Part shown: in pieces, positions 18,590 to 27,406 of the stretch | Numbering within the stretch: position 1 is the first letter of the stretch | Layout: every line of letters starts with the position of its first letter | Origin: Oscillospiraceae bacterium | Lineage (GTDB): Bacteria; Bacillota; Clostridia; Oscillospirales; CAG-272 | Length of the DNA stretch: 64,000 nucleotides | Reading direction: 5' to 3' | Assembly: GCA_015063805.1 (NCBI GenBank) | Contig: SVTK01000006.1 | Location: 1-64,000 of the forward strand | Made by a program: the position numbers and the translations under genes | The notes under the pieces: model-generated | What the model was told of the DNA's origin: nothing | What the model saw: only the letters and a program-made list of their open reading frames with translations | The model's database searches: none

Positions 18590-18778
18590 TTATTTTTGAA
18601 TTTCTGCGACGGGGGTAATGACCACCTTGCCATCCTGATCGAGCAGGGGCGTCAGGCCGCCGGAGTATCCGCTCTGGTGATAGATGTAGTTGACGCCGGT
18701 GAGTCTGTCCACCCAGATCTCGGTGGTGGTCAGTGTTCCCTGGGCGTAGATTTTGATGAATCTTTCGGTTTTGGCCAT
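18590..18778 (-). CDS. Small DUF6440-like protein
   Basis: TTTEIWVDRLTGVNYIYHQSGYSGGLTPLLDQDGKVVI. Confidence 0.65.
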   Translation of the reverse strand: MAKTERFIKIYAQGTLTTTEIWVDRLTGVNYIYHQSGYSGGLTPLLDQDGKVVITPVAEIQK

Positions 18779-18811
18779 GATATGTTCTCCTTGATGGTTT
18801 GGTTTGTGGCG

Positions 18812-19747
18812 TTATGCTTCCCGCTCACGGAGGGGCAGGGCAAGGATCTCTTCTTTGCGGCTCAGCAGATTGCCGGCATCCAGGGCCGCTTCCAGGGTGT
18901 TGGCCCCCAGGCGGTCGATGGCGGCGCCGAGACGCTCACCGCGGTAGCCGTTTTCCTTGTACCACAGCATGACGCTCTCCACCACATCGGGAATTTCCTC
19001 CGGGGTAAAGACGCGGTTCAGGCGGGTGCCCATGCGCTGGGTCTTGCCCCATGTGCCGCCTACGAAGACGCGGCAGACCGAGCCGGCTTCCTTCGGTACG
19101 GCACCGAAGGGACATTTGCCCACGCAGACACCGCAGTGGGTGCATTTGTCGGCATCAATGACGGCACGGCCGCTTGTGAGGGTGACGGCGCGGGAGGGGC
19201 AGGCAGCCTGGACAGCGCAGGTCTTGCAGCCGCGGCAGAGGGCGGCGTCAAAGGAGAAGGCACGGGCGCCCTCGATGCCCACGTCGTTGAGGCTGGGCTT
19301 CATGCAGCTGTTGGGACAGCCGCCGACACCAATTTTGAATTTATGGGGTAGCTTGACATCCCGCATCCCGATATAGAAGCGGTCGAACAGGGTTTTGGCC
19401 ATGGCGCGGGTGTCAATATTGCCGTAGACACAGGTGGTACCCTTGCAGGCGGTGATGGGGCGGACCCTGGCGCCGGTCCCGCCGAAGTAGAGGCCGCGCT
19501 CTGCCATGAAGGCCTCGGCGGCGGGGATCTGCTCGAAGGGAATGCCGGGAATCTCGGCAGCCAGGCGGGCGGTGAAGATCACCTCTCCGCTGCCGAACGT
19601 TTCGGCGCACTCGGCAATGGTATGAAGCTGATCGGGGGTGAACAGGCCGGCGACGGTGACGACTCTGCCCGAGAAGCACTCGGTACCCCGATTGCGGAGA
19701 AATCCTCTTCCCTTAACTGTGGCGATCTGTTCTGCACAAAGACTCAT
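18812..19747 (-). CDS. Sulfite/nitrite reductase-like protein with 4Fe-4S ferredoxin domain
   Basis: ACKGTTCVYGNIDT...GVGGCPNSC siroheme/4Fe-4S motif; CRGCKTCAVQAACP and CTHCGVCVGKCPFGA ferredoxin motifs. Confidence 0.85.
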   Translation of the reverse strand: MSLCAEQIATVKGRGFLRNRGTECFSGRVVTVAGLFTPDQLHTIAECAETFGSGEVIFTARLAAEIPGIPFEQIPAAEAFMAERGLYFGGTGARVRPITACKGTTCVYGNIDTRAMAKTLFDRFYIGMRDVKLPHKFKIGVGGCPNSCMKPSLNDVGIEGARAFSFDAALCRGCKTCAVQAACPSRAVTLTSGRAVIDADKCTHCGVCVGKCPFGAVPKEAGSVCRVFVGGTWGKTQRMGTRLNRVFTPEEIPDVVESVMLWYKENGYRGERLGAAIDRLGANTLEAALDAGNLLSRKEEILALPLREREA

Positions 19748-19763
19748 GTTTACCTCCGTTTGG

Positions 19764-19792
19764 TTGACATGGAAATGGATGTATGTTATAAT
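19764..19792 (+). promoter_or_regulatory. Promoter TTGACA-17-TATAAT
   Basis: Perfect consensus boxes in the divergent intergenic region. Confidence 0.75.
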
Positions 19793-19849
19793 ATTTTAAC
19801 ATTTTATGCCTGCGTTGTCAATGATTTCGCGGGATTTGGAGGTGGAGCC

Positions 19850-20806
19850 GTGGGGCAGAATCGAATGTGCCGTTTTGGCGTGGTGATGATCTTATGGGTG
19901 CTTGTCCTGTTCCTTTTGGCTTCCTGCGGCGGTGAGCCGGCCGGGCCCGGGGAGGGGTGGACAGAGTTCACCGATGCCCTGGGGCGGCAGGTTGTCCTTG
20001 CCGAGCGGCCAACGCGGGTGGCGGCGCTTCTGGGCAGCTTTGCCGACGTGTGGCTGCTGGCGGGGGGCGAGATCTGCGCCGCACCGGAGGACGCTGCCGC
20101 CGATTTCGGCCTTGATCTTTCCGGTGCCGTGCATCTTGGAGGAGCCCATTCCCCCAATCTTGAGGCGCTGCTGTCCGCTGAGCCCGAGTTTGTGTTGGCC
20201 AGCGCTTCCACCGCCGCTCATGTGGAGATGCGGTCGGTGCTCGAGGGGATGGGGATCCCCGTGGCCTATTTTGATGTGGACTGCTTTGGGGACTACCTGG
20301 ATATGCTGAAGATCTGCACCGAAATCACGGGCAGGGACGATTTGTACGAGCAGAACGGCCTGGCCCTTCAGGCGCAGATCGATGCGGTGCGCGACGCAGT
20401 GGAGGCAGGCCTTCCCGGAGAGGAAAAACGAACGGTGCTTCTGCTTCGCGCTTCTTCCGGCTTTGTGAAGGCGAAGGGAAGCGAGGGCACGATCCTGGGG
20501 GAGATGCTGGCAGACCTTGGCTGCATCAACATTGCCGACCGCGATGGGACGCTGCTGGAGTCACTGAGTGTAGAGAGTATTATACGTCGGAATCCCTACC
20601 GCATTTTTGTGGTGACCATGGGAAGCGACACCGCCCAGGCCATGGAAAACCTCTCCCGGATGATGGATGAGAACCCCGCGTGGGGACAGCTGGATGCGGT
20701 GAAAAACGGCCGGCTTCATGTAATGGATCGGCGGCTGTTCAATATCAAACCGAATGGGAAATGGGCGGAGGCTTATGAAACAATCAAAGATATCTTGCTG
20801 GGATAA
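19850..20806 (+). CDS. ABC transporter substrate-binding lipoprotein (iron/siderophore/cobalamin type)
   Basis: Lipobox FLLASCGG; FTDALGRQVVLAERPTRVAALLGSFADVWLLAGG; probable GTG start after ggaggtggagcc. Confidence 0.82.
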   Translation: MGQNRMCRFGVVMILWVLVLFLLASCGGEPAGPGEGWTEFTDALGRQVVLAERPTRVAALLGSFADVWLLAGGEICAAPEDAAADFGLDLSGAVHLGGAHSPNLEALLSAEPEFVLASASTAAHVEMRSVLEGMGIPVAYFDVDCFGDYLDMLKICTEITGRDDLYEQNGLALQAQIDAVRDAVEAGLPGEEKRTVLLLRASSGFVKAKGSEGTILGEMLADLGCINIADRDGTLLESLSVESIIRRNPYRIFVVTMGSDTAQAMENLSRMMDENPAWGQLDAVKNGRLHVMDRRLFNIKPNGKWAEAYETIKDILLG

Positions 20807-21794
20807 GGGGCGGATCGGTCGGCTGTATTTGATCGGCGGGCTTGGGTTTACCGCCGCGCTGATCCTGGGTGTTTTGCTGGGAAGCACCCCCCTCTCCCCG
20901 GGCGAGGTGATCGGTGCCTTTCGGGAGGGATTTGACTCCTCGGCGGGGGCGCGGATCTTCGCCTATGTCCGCCTGCCCCGCACCCTTGCCGCCCTGATCT
21001 GCGGCGGTGCGCTGGCGGCGGCGGGGGCGGTGATCCAGAATGTGCTGGCCAATCCGCTGGCCTCCCCGGGGATCATTGGCGTAAATGCGGGGGCGGGGCT
21101 GGCGGTGACGGTATGCACGGCCATGGGCCTTTTCGGCGGATGGCAGATGTCCCTCTTTGCCTTTGTCGGTGCGTTTGCGGCGGTGATGGCGGTGAGCCTG
21201 GGGGCGAAACGCTGGGGCGGCACCCGGGGGACGCTGATTTTGATGGGAGTTGCCCTCAACAGCCTTTTCGGGGCCATGTCGGACACGGTGGTTACCCTGA
21301 TGCCCGAGGTAGGAGTCATGCGCAATGATTTTCGCGTGGGGGAATTCTCCGCCGTGACCTACGGTCGGCTGATTCCTGCTGCGGCGATGATCATCCTTGC
21401 CCTGGCGGCTCTGCTGACCTTGCACAATGGGCTGGATGTGCTGACCCTGGGGGAGGAAACTGCCGCGGGGCTGGGGATGAACACCGGCCTGATGCGGACG
21501 GTGTTTCTGCTTCTTGCGGCTCTGCTGGCGGGCTGTGCTGTCAGCCTGGCGGGGCTGTTGTCCTTTGTGGGGCTGATGGTTCCCCACGCGGTGCGTCGGC
21601 TGTCGGGAGGCGGTGGACTTCATTTGCTGGGGCTCAGCGCCCTGTTCGGCGGGGCCTTCGTTTGCCTGTGCGATACGGCGGCGCGGACGGCCTTCTCCCC
21701 CTATGAGATTCCGGTGGGGATCATCATGGCCTTCCTTGGCGCGCCCTTCTTTTTGTGGATTCTGTTCCGCCGAAAGGGGGAGTCGGAGATATGA
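20775..21794 (+). CDS. FecCD-family ABC transporter permease
   Basis: VRLPRTLAALICGGALAAAGAVIQNVLANPLASPGIIGVNAGAGLAV. Confidence 0.9.
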   Translation: MKQSKISCWDKGRIGRLYLIGGLGFTAALILGVLLGSTPLSPGEVIGAFREGFDSSAGARIFAYVRLPRTLAALICGGALAAAGAVIQNVLANPLASPGIIGVNAGAGLAVTVCTAMGLFGGWQMSLFAFVGAFAAVMAVSLGAKRWGGTRGTLILMGVALNSLFGAMSDTVVTLMPEVGVMRNDFRVGEFSAVTYGRLIPAAAMIILALAALLTLHNGLDVLTLGEETAAGLGMNTGLMRTVFLLLAALLAGCAVSLAGLLSFVGLMVPHAVRRLSGGGGLHLLGLSALFGGAFVCLCDTAARTAFSPYEIPVGIIMAFLGAPFFLWILFRRKGESEI

Positions 21795-22546
21795 TCGAGA
21801 CCAAAAATCTGTCGGCGGGCTACGGCGGGACCCCTGTGATCCGTGGAATTTCGGCCGCCTTTGCTCCCGGCGAGGTGGTGGGGGTCATCGGCCCCAACGG
21901 CGCGGGGAAGAGCACTCTGCTCAAAGCTGTCCGCGGGATGATTCCGGCCCTTGGCGGTGCGGTTTGCCTGGACGGGGAGAGTATTGCCGGCATGAGCCGG
22001 GGCGAGCTGGCGCGGCGGGCGGCATATCTGCCCCAGACCCGGCGCTGTCCCGACATGACGGTGGAGCAGACGGTGCTTCACGGCCGCTTTCCACATTTGC
22101 GCTATCCCCATACCTATCGGGATACCGATCGGGATATGGCTCGCGCGGCCATGGAGAAGATGGATATCCTTGCCCTGGCCGGGCGGCCCATGTCCACCCT
22201 CTCGGGGGGGATGCGGCAGAAGGTATACATTGCCATGGTGCTTGCCCAGGATACGCCGTACATTTTGTTCGACGAGCCTACGGTTCACCTGGATATTACC
22301 TATCAGCTTGCCCTGATGCGGATGATGCGGACCCTCGCCCGAGAGGGGCGGGGGATCATTGCGGTGATGCACGATTTGCCCATGGCCATGACCTTCTCGG
22401 ATCGGATCTTGGTGATGCGTGAGGGGGAGGCGGTGTGCATGGGTCGGCCGGAGGAGATCTGTCGGGGTGATGTGATTCCCCGGGTGTTTGGGGTAACGGT
22501 GGACCGTTTCCCCGACGGAAAAAACTACCACTGCCGCATGGAATAA
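21791..22546 (+). CDS. ABC transporter ATP-binding protein (FecE-like)
   Basis: GPNGAGKST Walker A; LSGGMRQ signature; ILFDEPTVHLD. Confidence 0.9.
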   Translation: MIETKNLSAGYGGTPVIRGISAAFAPGEVVGVIGPNGAGKSTLLKAVRGMIPALGGAVCLDGESIAGMSRGELARRAAYLPQTRRCPDMTVEQTVLHGRFPHLRYPHTYRDTDRDMARAAMEKMDILALAGRPMSTLSGGMRQKVYIAMVLAQDTPYILFDEPTVHLDITYQLALMRMMRTLAREGRGIIAVMHDLPMAMTFSDRILVMREGEAVCMGRPEEICRGDVIPRVFGVTVDRFPDGKNYHCRME

Positions 22547-22559
22547 GGAGAAGATTATT

Positions 22560-23135
22560 TTGAAACAACTGGGAAAACTGTTTTTGACGATGCTCAAAAT
22601 CGGGCTGTTTACCTTTGGCGGGGGATATGCCATGCTGGCCCTGCTGGAGAATGAATTTGTGGCAAAGAAAAAATGGGTCGACGGGGAGGAATTCCTGGAC
22701 ATGGTGGCCATTGCCGAGTCCACCCCCGGTCCCATTGCCATCAATGCGGCTACTTATATCGGCTATCGGCTGGCGGGATTTTGGGGCTCCCTTGCGGCCA
22801 CGGTGGGGGTGTGCATTCCGTCTTTTGTGATTATTTTCGTAATATCTCTGTTTTTTGACGCCTTTTTGGCGCTGGCACCGGTGGCCAATGCTTTCCGGGG
22901 GATCCAGGTCTGTGTCATCTACCTGATTCTCTCGGCGGGGCTGAAGATGTTCCGCGGCATCAAAAAGACCCCCTTCAACCTGGCCGTTTTCTTCGGCACG
23001 GTGGGGGTCATGGTGGCGGTGTCGGTGTTTGCCGTAGGGTTCTCTGCTGTTTGGTGCGTCCTGCTGTGCGGTGCCCTTGGGGTGATGATCTATCTGATTG
23101 GCCTACTGCGTCGGAGAAAGGGGGAGGGGAAGTGA
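22560..23135 (+). CDS. Chromate transporter family protein (half 1)
   Basis: FTFGGGYAMLALLENEFVAKKKWVDGEEFLDMVAIAESTPGPIAINAATYIGYR. Confidence 0.9.
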   Translation: MKQLGKLFLTMLKIGLFTFGGGYAMLALLENEFVAKKKWVDGEEFLDMVAIAESTPGPIAINAATYIGYRLAGFWGSLAATVGVCIPSFVIIFVISLFFDAFLALAPVANAFRGIQVCVIYLILSAGLKMFRGIKKTPFNLAVFFGTVGVMVAVSVFAVGFSAVWCVLLCGALGVMIYLIGLLRRRKGEGK

Positions 23136-23701
23136 TCTATCTTCGCCTTTTTCTCACTTTCCTGCAGATTGGCGCTGTTTCCTTCGGCGGGGGGTATGCC
23201 ATGATTTCCCTCATTCGGGAGAAGGTGCTGATGTATGATTGGATCACCGAGTCTGAGCTGTTGAACATGATTGCCATTGCTGAATCCACCCCCGGTCCCA
23301 TTGCGGTGAATATGGCCACCTTTGTGGGGGCCAAGCAGGGGGGCGTTCTCGGCTCACTGCTGGCTACGCTTGGGGTGGTGCTGCCCTCCTTTGTGATCAT
23401 TCTGCTGATCACGGCGGCGATCCGGGGGCTTCTCCGTTACCGGGGCGTGCAGGCCTTTTTGGGGGGCGTTCGTCCCTGTGCCGTCGGTTTGATTTTCACC
23501 GCCGCGGTAACCCTGGCGCTGAGCGTTCTGCTGGGCTGGCAGGGCGTGGGGACAGTTCCTGCTCCCGATGTGCGGGGATTGGTGATCCTCGCTGTCCTTG
23601 TGCTGGCGGGCATTGCGGGAAAGAAGCTCCTGCGCAAAAAAATATCACCCATATTGATGATCCTCCTGTCCGCGGGGCTGGGGATGCTTCTTTATGGGTA
23701 A
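23132..23701 (+). CDS. Chromate transporter family protein (half 2)
   Basis: VSFGGGYAMISLIREKVLMYDWITESELLNMIAIAESTPGPIAVNMATFVG; GTG start overlapping upstream stop. Confidence 0.9.
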   Translation: MIYLRLFLTFLQIGAVSFGGGYAMISLIREKVLMYDWITESELLNMIAIAESTPGPIAVNMATFVGAKQGGVLGSLLATLGVVLPSFVIILLITAAIRGLLRYRGVQAFLGGVRPCAVGLIFTAAVTLALSVLLGWQGVGTVPAPDVRGLVILAVLVLAGIAGKKLLRKKISPILMILLSAGLGMLLYG

Positions 23702-23750
23702 TCCAATGCCGAGCGGGCAGTCATGTATCCCATGACTGCCCGCCCGGTAT

Positions 23751-25196
23751 TTATGCGGGGGAGATGCGGTAATCTGCGCCCATGCGGTATACCGCGGCTT
23801 CTTTAGAGGAGAGCATGGCGGGCAGTCCCGTGAGGTGGGATACCAGGATCCAGCGGATACCGCAGGCCCCGAAGTGCCGCAGAATGGGGCAAAGCCCCTC
23901 GGCCCCTTCGGTGTAGGCGGTGCTTTGGAAGGTTTCGTTGAGGAAAACCATGGCGCCCTCCTCCAGGCCCTCCACCATGTCGGCCAGTTCCCGCACCTCC
24001 TGCTCGAAACGGCCGGCGGCATTGTCCTCGCGCTCCTCACGGTGGGAGAACTGCAGGGCCAGGGCGGTGCAAGGGTTGAGGTTGGCGCGGGTACAGGGGA
24101 GGGGGAGTCCCGCCTGGGCCAGAAGCTGGAGTGTGGCCAACGACCGCAGGAAAACAGTCTTGCCGCTGCCGTTCTCGCCCAATACCAGCAGTCCCCCCTC
24201 GGCTGGGAGGCTGACGGTGTGGGGGATCACCCGGTCGCGGTTGGAAAATTCGGTCAGGAGCAAGAGGTCGTATAGCCCTTCGGCGGTGGTAGGGGTTTGG
24301 GGTGTAATCTCGGGAAAGCAGAGGGGGACACCCTTTTCCCGGAGTGCCGCGGCATAGGTAAGGGCGGCGGTGTAAAAGCGCAGTTCATGGGTGAGGGGAA
24401 CGAGGGTTTGCAGAAGCTCCCGGGTGACGGAGGAAAAGTGTGCCGCAAGAGCCGCAAAAGCCGAGGCGATGAGGCTGTCATAGTCTTCTCTGTCCTGTAT
24501 TTCCACGGGAACACCGGGTCGGGTCGGCGTTTTGGTACGAAGGGGGAAGCCCTTCTTTTTTTGTGTCTCGGCGGGAAGATGGCGGAGGTCGGTGAGGCTG
24601 TATTCGGCCATGCGGCCGTCGGGGGCCAGGGTGAAGCGGTAGGCCAGGAGATCTCTTTCGCTGAATTCGCTGTACTTGCGGCAGAGATGCAGAAGGCGGG
24701 AATGGGCGGGATTTTCTGCCATGGCGCGGCAGATGTCCCGCAGGTTGACCAAGCCTTCGGCGGCAAGGGGATATTGATCCAGCAGGTCGGCCAGATTGGT
24801 CACCGAGAGCAGCGTGCGCTGACAGCAGATCGCCTGGGTTTGGAGGAGATTTTTTGCGCTGGTGACGGTGGCGGTGCGGGAGGCACCGATCCCCCGCGCC
24901 TCCCGCTCGGCATCCTTTTGCGCGGTCTGCAGGGCGGAAAAGTGGGCAATGCAGGCACTCAGCGCTTCCGCCAGCGCAGGGGTACGGAGAAACTCGGCCA
25001 GGATCTGCTGGCGGTAGTTGATCTCGGCCGGATCGGCGGTGATTTGGGTGATCACCGCGAAAAGCACTTTGCGGCTCGCCTCATCGGGGCAGAGTCGGGC
25101 GAGGCTCCGGTCCAGGGAGAGATGATAGAGAAGATCGGGCTTGACCGGGGTGGCGGGGGAGGGCTTCTCTACGGGGTGAAGCAGACTAATGTGCAC
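23751..25196 (-). CDS. MutS-family ATPase (domain V-type; second of pair)
   Basis: GGLLVLGENGSGKTVFLRSLATLQLLAQAG Walker A; NETFQSTAYTEG; GTG start with AGGAGG RBS. Confidence 0.82.
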   Translation of the reverse strand: MHISLLHPVEKPSPATPVKPDLLYHLSLDRSLARLCPDEASRKVLFAVITQITADPAEINYRQQILAEFLRTPALAEALSACIAHFSALQTAQKDAEREARGIGASRTATVTSAKNLLQTQAICCQRTLLSVTNLADLLDQYPLAAEGLVNLRDICRAMAENPAHSRLLHLCRKYSEFSERDLLAYRFTLAPDGRMAEYSLTDLRHLPAETQKKKGFPLRTKTPTRPGVPVEIQDREDYDSLIASAFAALAAHFSSVTRELLQTLVPLTHELRFYTAALTYAAALREKGVPLCFPEITPQTPTTAEGLYDLLLLTEFSNRDRVIPHTVSLPAEGGLLVLGENGSGKTVFLRSLATLQLLAQAGLPLPCTRANLNPCTALALQFSHREEREDNAAGRFEQEVRELADMVEGLEEGAMVFLNETFQSTAYTEGAEGLCPILRHFGACGIRWILVSHLTGLPAMLSSKEAAVYRMGADYRISPA

Positions 25197-26628
25197 GGTT
25201 TGTCCTCCTTTTCTCCAGGGAATCGGCATCCAGCCCATGACGGCGGAGGATGTGGTTGGCGTGAGAGGTGGCTGATCCGCGAAAACGGACAATGCGGAAG
25301 GTACGGTGCTCTCCTTCGGTTACCCCGGCGGTGAGAATGGGGTAAGCGGAGTCGGTGACCCGGTGGAAGTGGGTGACAAAAAGGCAGAAATGTCCCGCTG
25401 CAGTCAGATCGGCGGCAAGGCGCTCAAGGTGAGCAAAACCGATCTCTCCGTCGGCTCCGCTGAAGGTTTCATTGAAGAGCAGGAAGGCGGTCATCCCGCT
25501 GCATTCCGCCAGCATGGCATCGACACGGCGGACCTCGTCCTCCAGCCGACCGGTGTGGGTGAAGCGTTCATCGGCGGGGAAGTGGGCATCCACGCGGGGG
25601 AAGGGATAGATACGGGCGGAGCGGGCGAAGATGGGGCAGCCCGCGCCGAAGAGGAGGAGGTTGATGCCCAGCGCCCGGAGATAGGTGGTCTTTCCCCCGC
25701 CGTTGGCACCGATGAGGAAGAAAAAGGGATCTTTTTCGGTGAAGCGGGCATCATTGGGGATGATGGAGCGATCTGCGGTGAGGAGGGAGATGTCGATGAG
25801 CGCCTCGGCGCAGTATTCGGGCGTGGGGGCGATGGCGGGGAGAGTATGAGGAATGCCCTTCGCTTCTGCCCGTGCGGTGAGAGCGTGGATCTCAAGGAAG
25901 AATTTCAGGGCGGGGATATGGCCGGCGGGGGCGAGAAAATCGATGCCTGTCTGCTGTGCGAGGATTTCCTCAATCTCGGCGGCCTCCGTGGGATAGAGGG
26001 AGAGAATGGCGTTCGAGAGAGAGGGGGGAAGCGGGACTGCGGCGGAACGGACGGCAGGGGGAGTCAGCCCAAGGGCGGTGATGCAGGCGGCAAGGTCTTC
26101 CTCCTCGCTTATCGCTTCGCGGTCGGGATAGAGGCGGTACCGATCCCCCACCGCCAGGAGGCCCCGGCGCAGGGGGAGAAGGAGCGCCTCCAGGCGGCGC
26201 AGGTCTTCGCGGAGGGTGCTCAGGGCTTGCTCGGTTTCGGGATGGGCAAAATAGGCCGATGTTTCGGCGAAAAGTTCGCCCCACGCTCCGGTGCGGGAGA
26301 GGTGATCACAGGCCTGCAGGTAGGCGGCCATCCGCCCGGCATGGAGACAGTACTGCGTGAGGGCGGGGGCAGAGGTGTTCAGCCGAAGGCAGGCGGATTC
26401 CAGTGTTTCCAGGGCGGCGAGACATTCGGTCATGGCGCAGCAGACGGATGGCTCCTCCATGCGGGCAAAGATCTGCTGTCGGCGGCGGATCTCGCCTTCG
26501 CCGCAGGGGCGGCAGAGCAGGGAGAGGGCGTTTTCGCTCAAAAGTCCCTCCATACGCAGGTCCGAGAGAAGTCGGCGGGGGAGGGGAGGATGAGGAGTGG
26601 GCGTGAGGAGCGGGGGAAGTGTCATCAT
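25186..26628 (-). CDS. MutS-family ATPase (domain V-type; first of pair)
   Basis: FFFLIGANGGGKTTYLRALGINLLLFGAGCPIFA; LLFNETFSGADGEIG; ATGA overlap with upstream gene. Confidence 0.82.
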   Translation of the reverse strand: MMTLPPLLTPTPHPPLPRRLLSDLRMEGLLSENALSLLCRPCGEGEIRRRQQIFARMEEPSVCCAMTECLAALETLESACLRLNTSAPALTQYCLHAGRMAAYLQACDHLSRTGAWGELFAETSAYFAHPETEQALSTLREDLRRLEALLLPLRRGLLAVGDRYRLYPDREAISEEEDLAACITALGLTPPAVRSAAVPLPPSLSNAILSLYPTEAAEIEEILAQQTGIDFLAPAGHIPALKFFLEIHALTARAEAKGIPHTLPAIAPTPEYCAEALIDISLLTADRSIIPNDARFTEKDPFFFLIGANGGGKTTYLRALGINLLLFGAGCPIFARSARIYPFPRVDAHFPADERFTHTGRLEDEVRRVDAMLAECSGMTAFLLFNETFSGADGEIGFAHLERLAADLTAAGHFCLFVTHFHRVTDSAYPILTAGVTEGEHRTFRIVRFRGSATSHANHILRRHGLDADSLEKRRTNRAH

Positions 26629-27182
26629 AAGGCGGCCTCCAATCGGCCCAACAGACGGGACAGGGATTGGATCTCCATGCCGCAGACTATATCTCCCGCG
26701 CCCAGGATTTCCTCGGTTCCGTTGGATGCGCGGCGGCGGATATCCACGGGGATGGGGTGGATGAGCAGGATGTGATGGGGCGTTTTCCGTGCCCATTCGT
26801 CCCGGTCGTGCAGGTGGAATCGATAGGCGGGGAGGGGACGCGGTTTGCCGTCAAAGTGGAAGTTGGCCAGGCCCATGAGGGTGAGAAAACTGCGGAAACA
26901 GTAGGTGTCGTGTGCGGTGAAGATCAGGGTGCGGCGGCGGTGGGGGACGCCGAAGAACTTGAGAGCAAAGATCTCCCCCGGCGTTTCGATGTAGCAGTCA
27001 CATCCTTCTCCCCGGCGGTGGCCGAAGAACCAAAGCCGGTGGGCGGGATGTAGAAGGAAGCCCCTCTCCCGGCAGAAGCGGGTGAGCCTGCGGGCGCAGA
27101 GCAGCCGTTTAATCAAACAGCGAAGTGTGGGAAAGAGGAGGATGGCAAGAAGGATGAGCAGCAGAAATAGGCCGAAGGTCAT
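26625..27182 (-). CDS. Hypothetical protein with one N-terminal TM helix, operonic with MutS-like pair
   Basis: MTFGLFLLLILLAILLFPTLRCLIKR...; translationally coupled (ATGA) to 26628. Confidence 0.7.
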   Translation of the reverse strand: MTFGLFLLLILLAILLFPTLRCLIKRLLCARRLTRFCRERGFLLHPAHRLWFFGHRRGEGCDCYIETPGEIFALKFFGVPHRRRTLIFTAHDTYCFRSFLTLMGLANFHFDGKPRPLPAYRFHLHDRDEWARKTPHHILLIHPIPVDIRRRASNGTEEILGAGDIVCGMEIQSLSRLLGRLEAAL

Positions 27183-27406
27183 GGGGTGCTCCTTTCGTTT
27201 GGGTGTTGGGTTCATTATAGCATTCCCCAAAATCGCTGTCAAGGGAAGCAAACCGGAGGGATACCCATTCTCCGAATCTGCGATAATTGGGGTGGGCGAA
27301 ATATCCAAAGACAAGGGGACATTTTTGTGAAAAATGTGAATTGCGAAATTTCGCCTCCTGCGGTATAATGAAACCAACGATAAACCCACAGGAGGTTGAC
27401 AGCATA

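Noticed and set aside
18536-19351. 271 aa plus-strand ORF over the sulfite reductase gene
   Set aside because: Antisense to a gene with siroheme and ferredoxin cysteine motifs on the minus strand.
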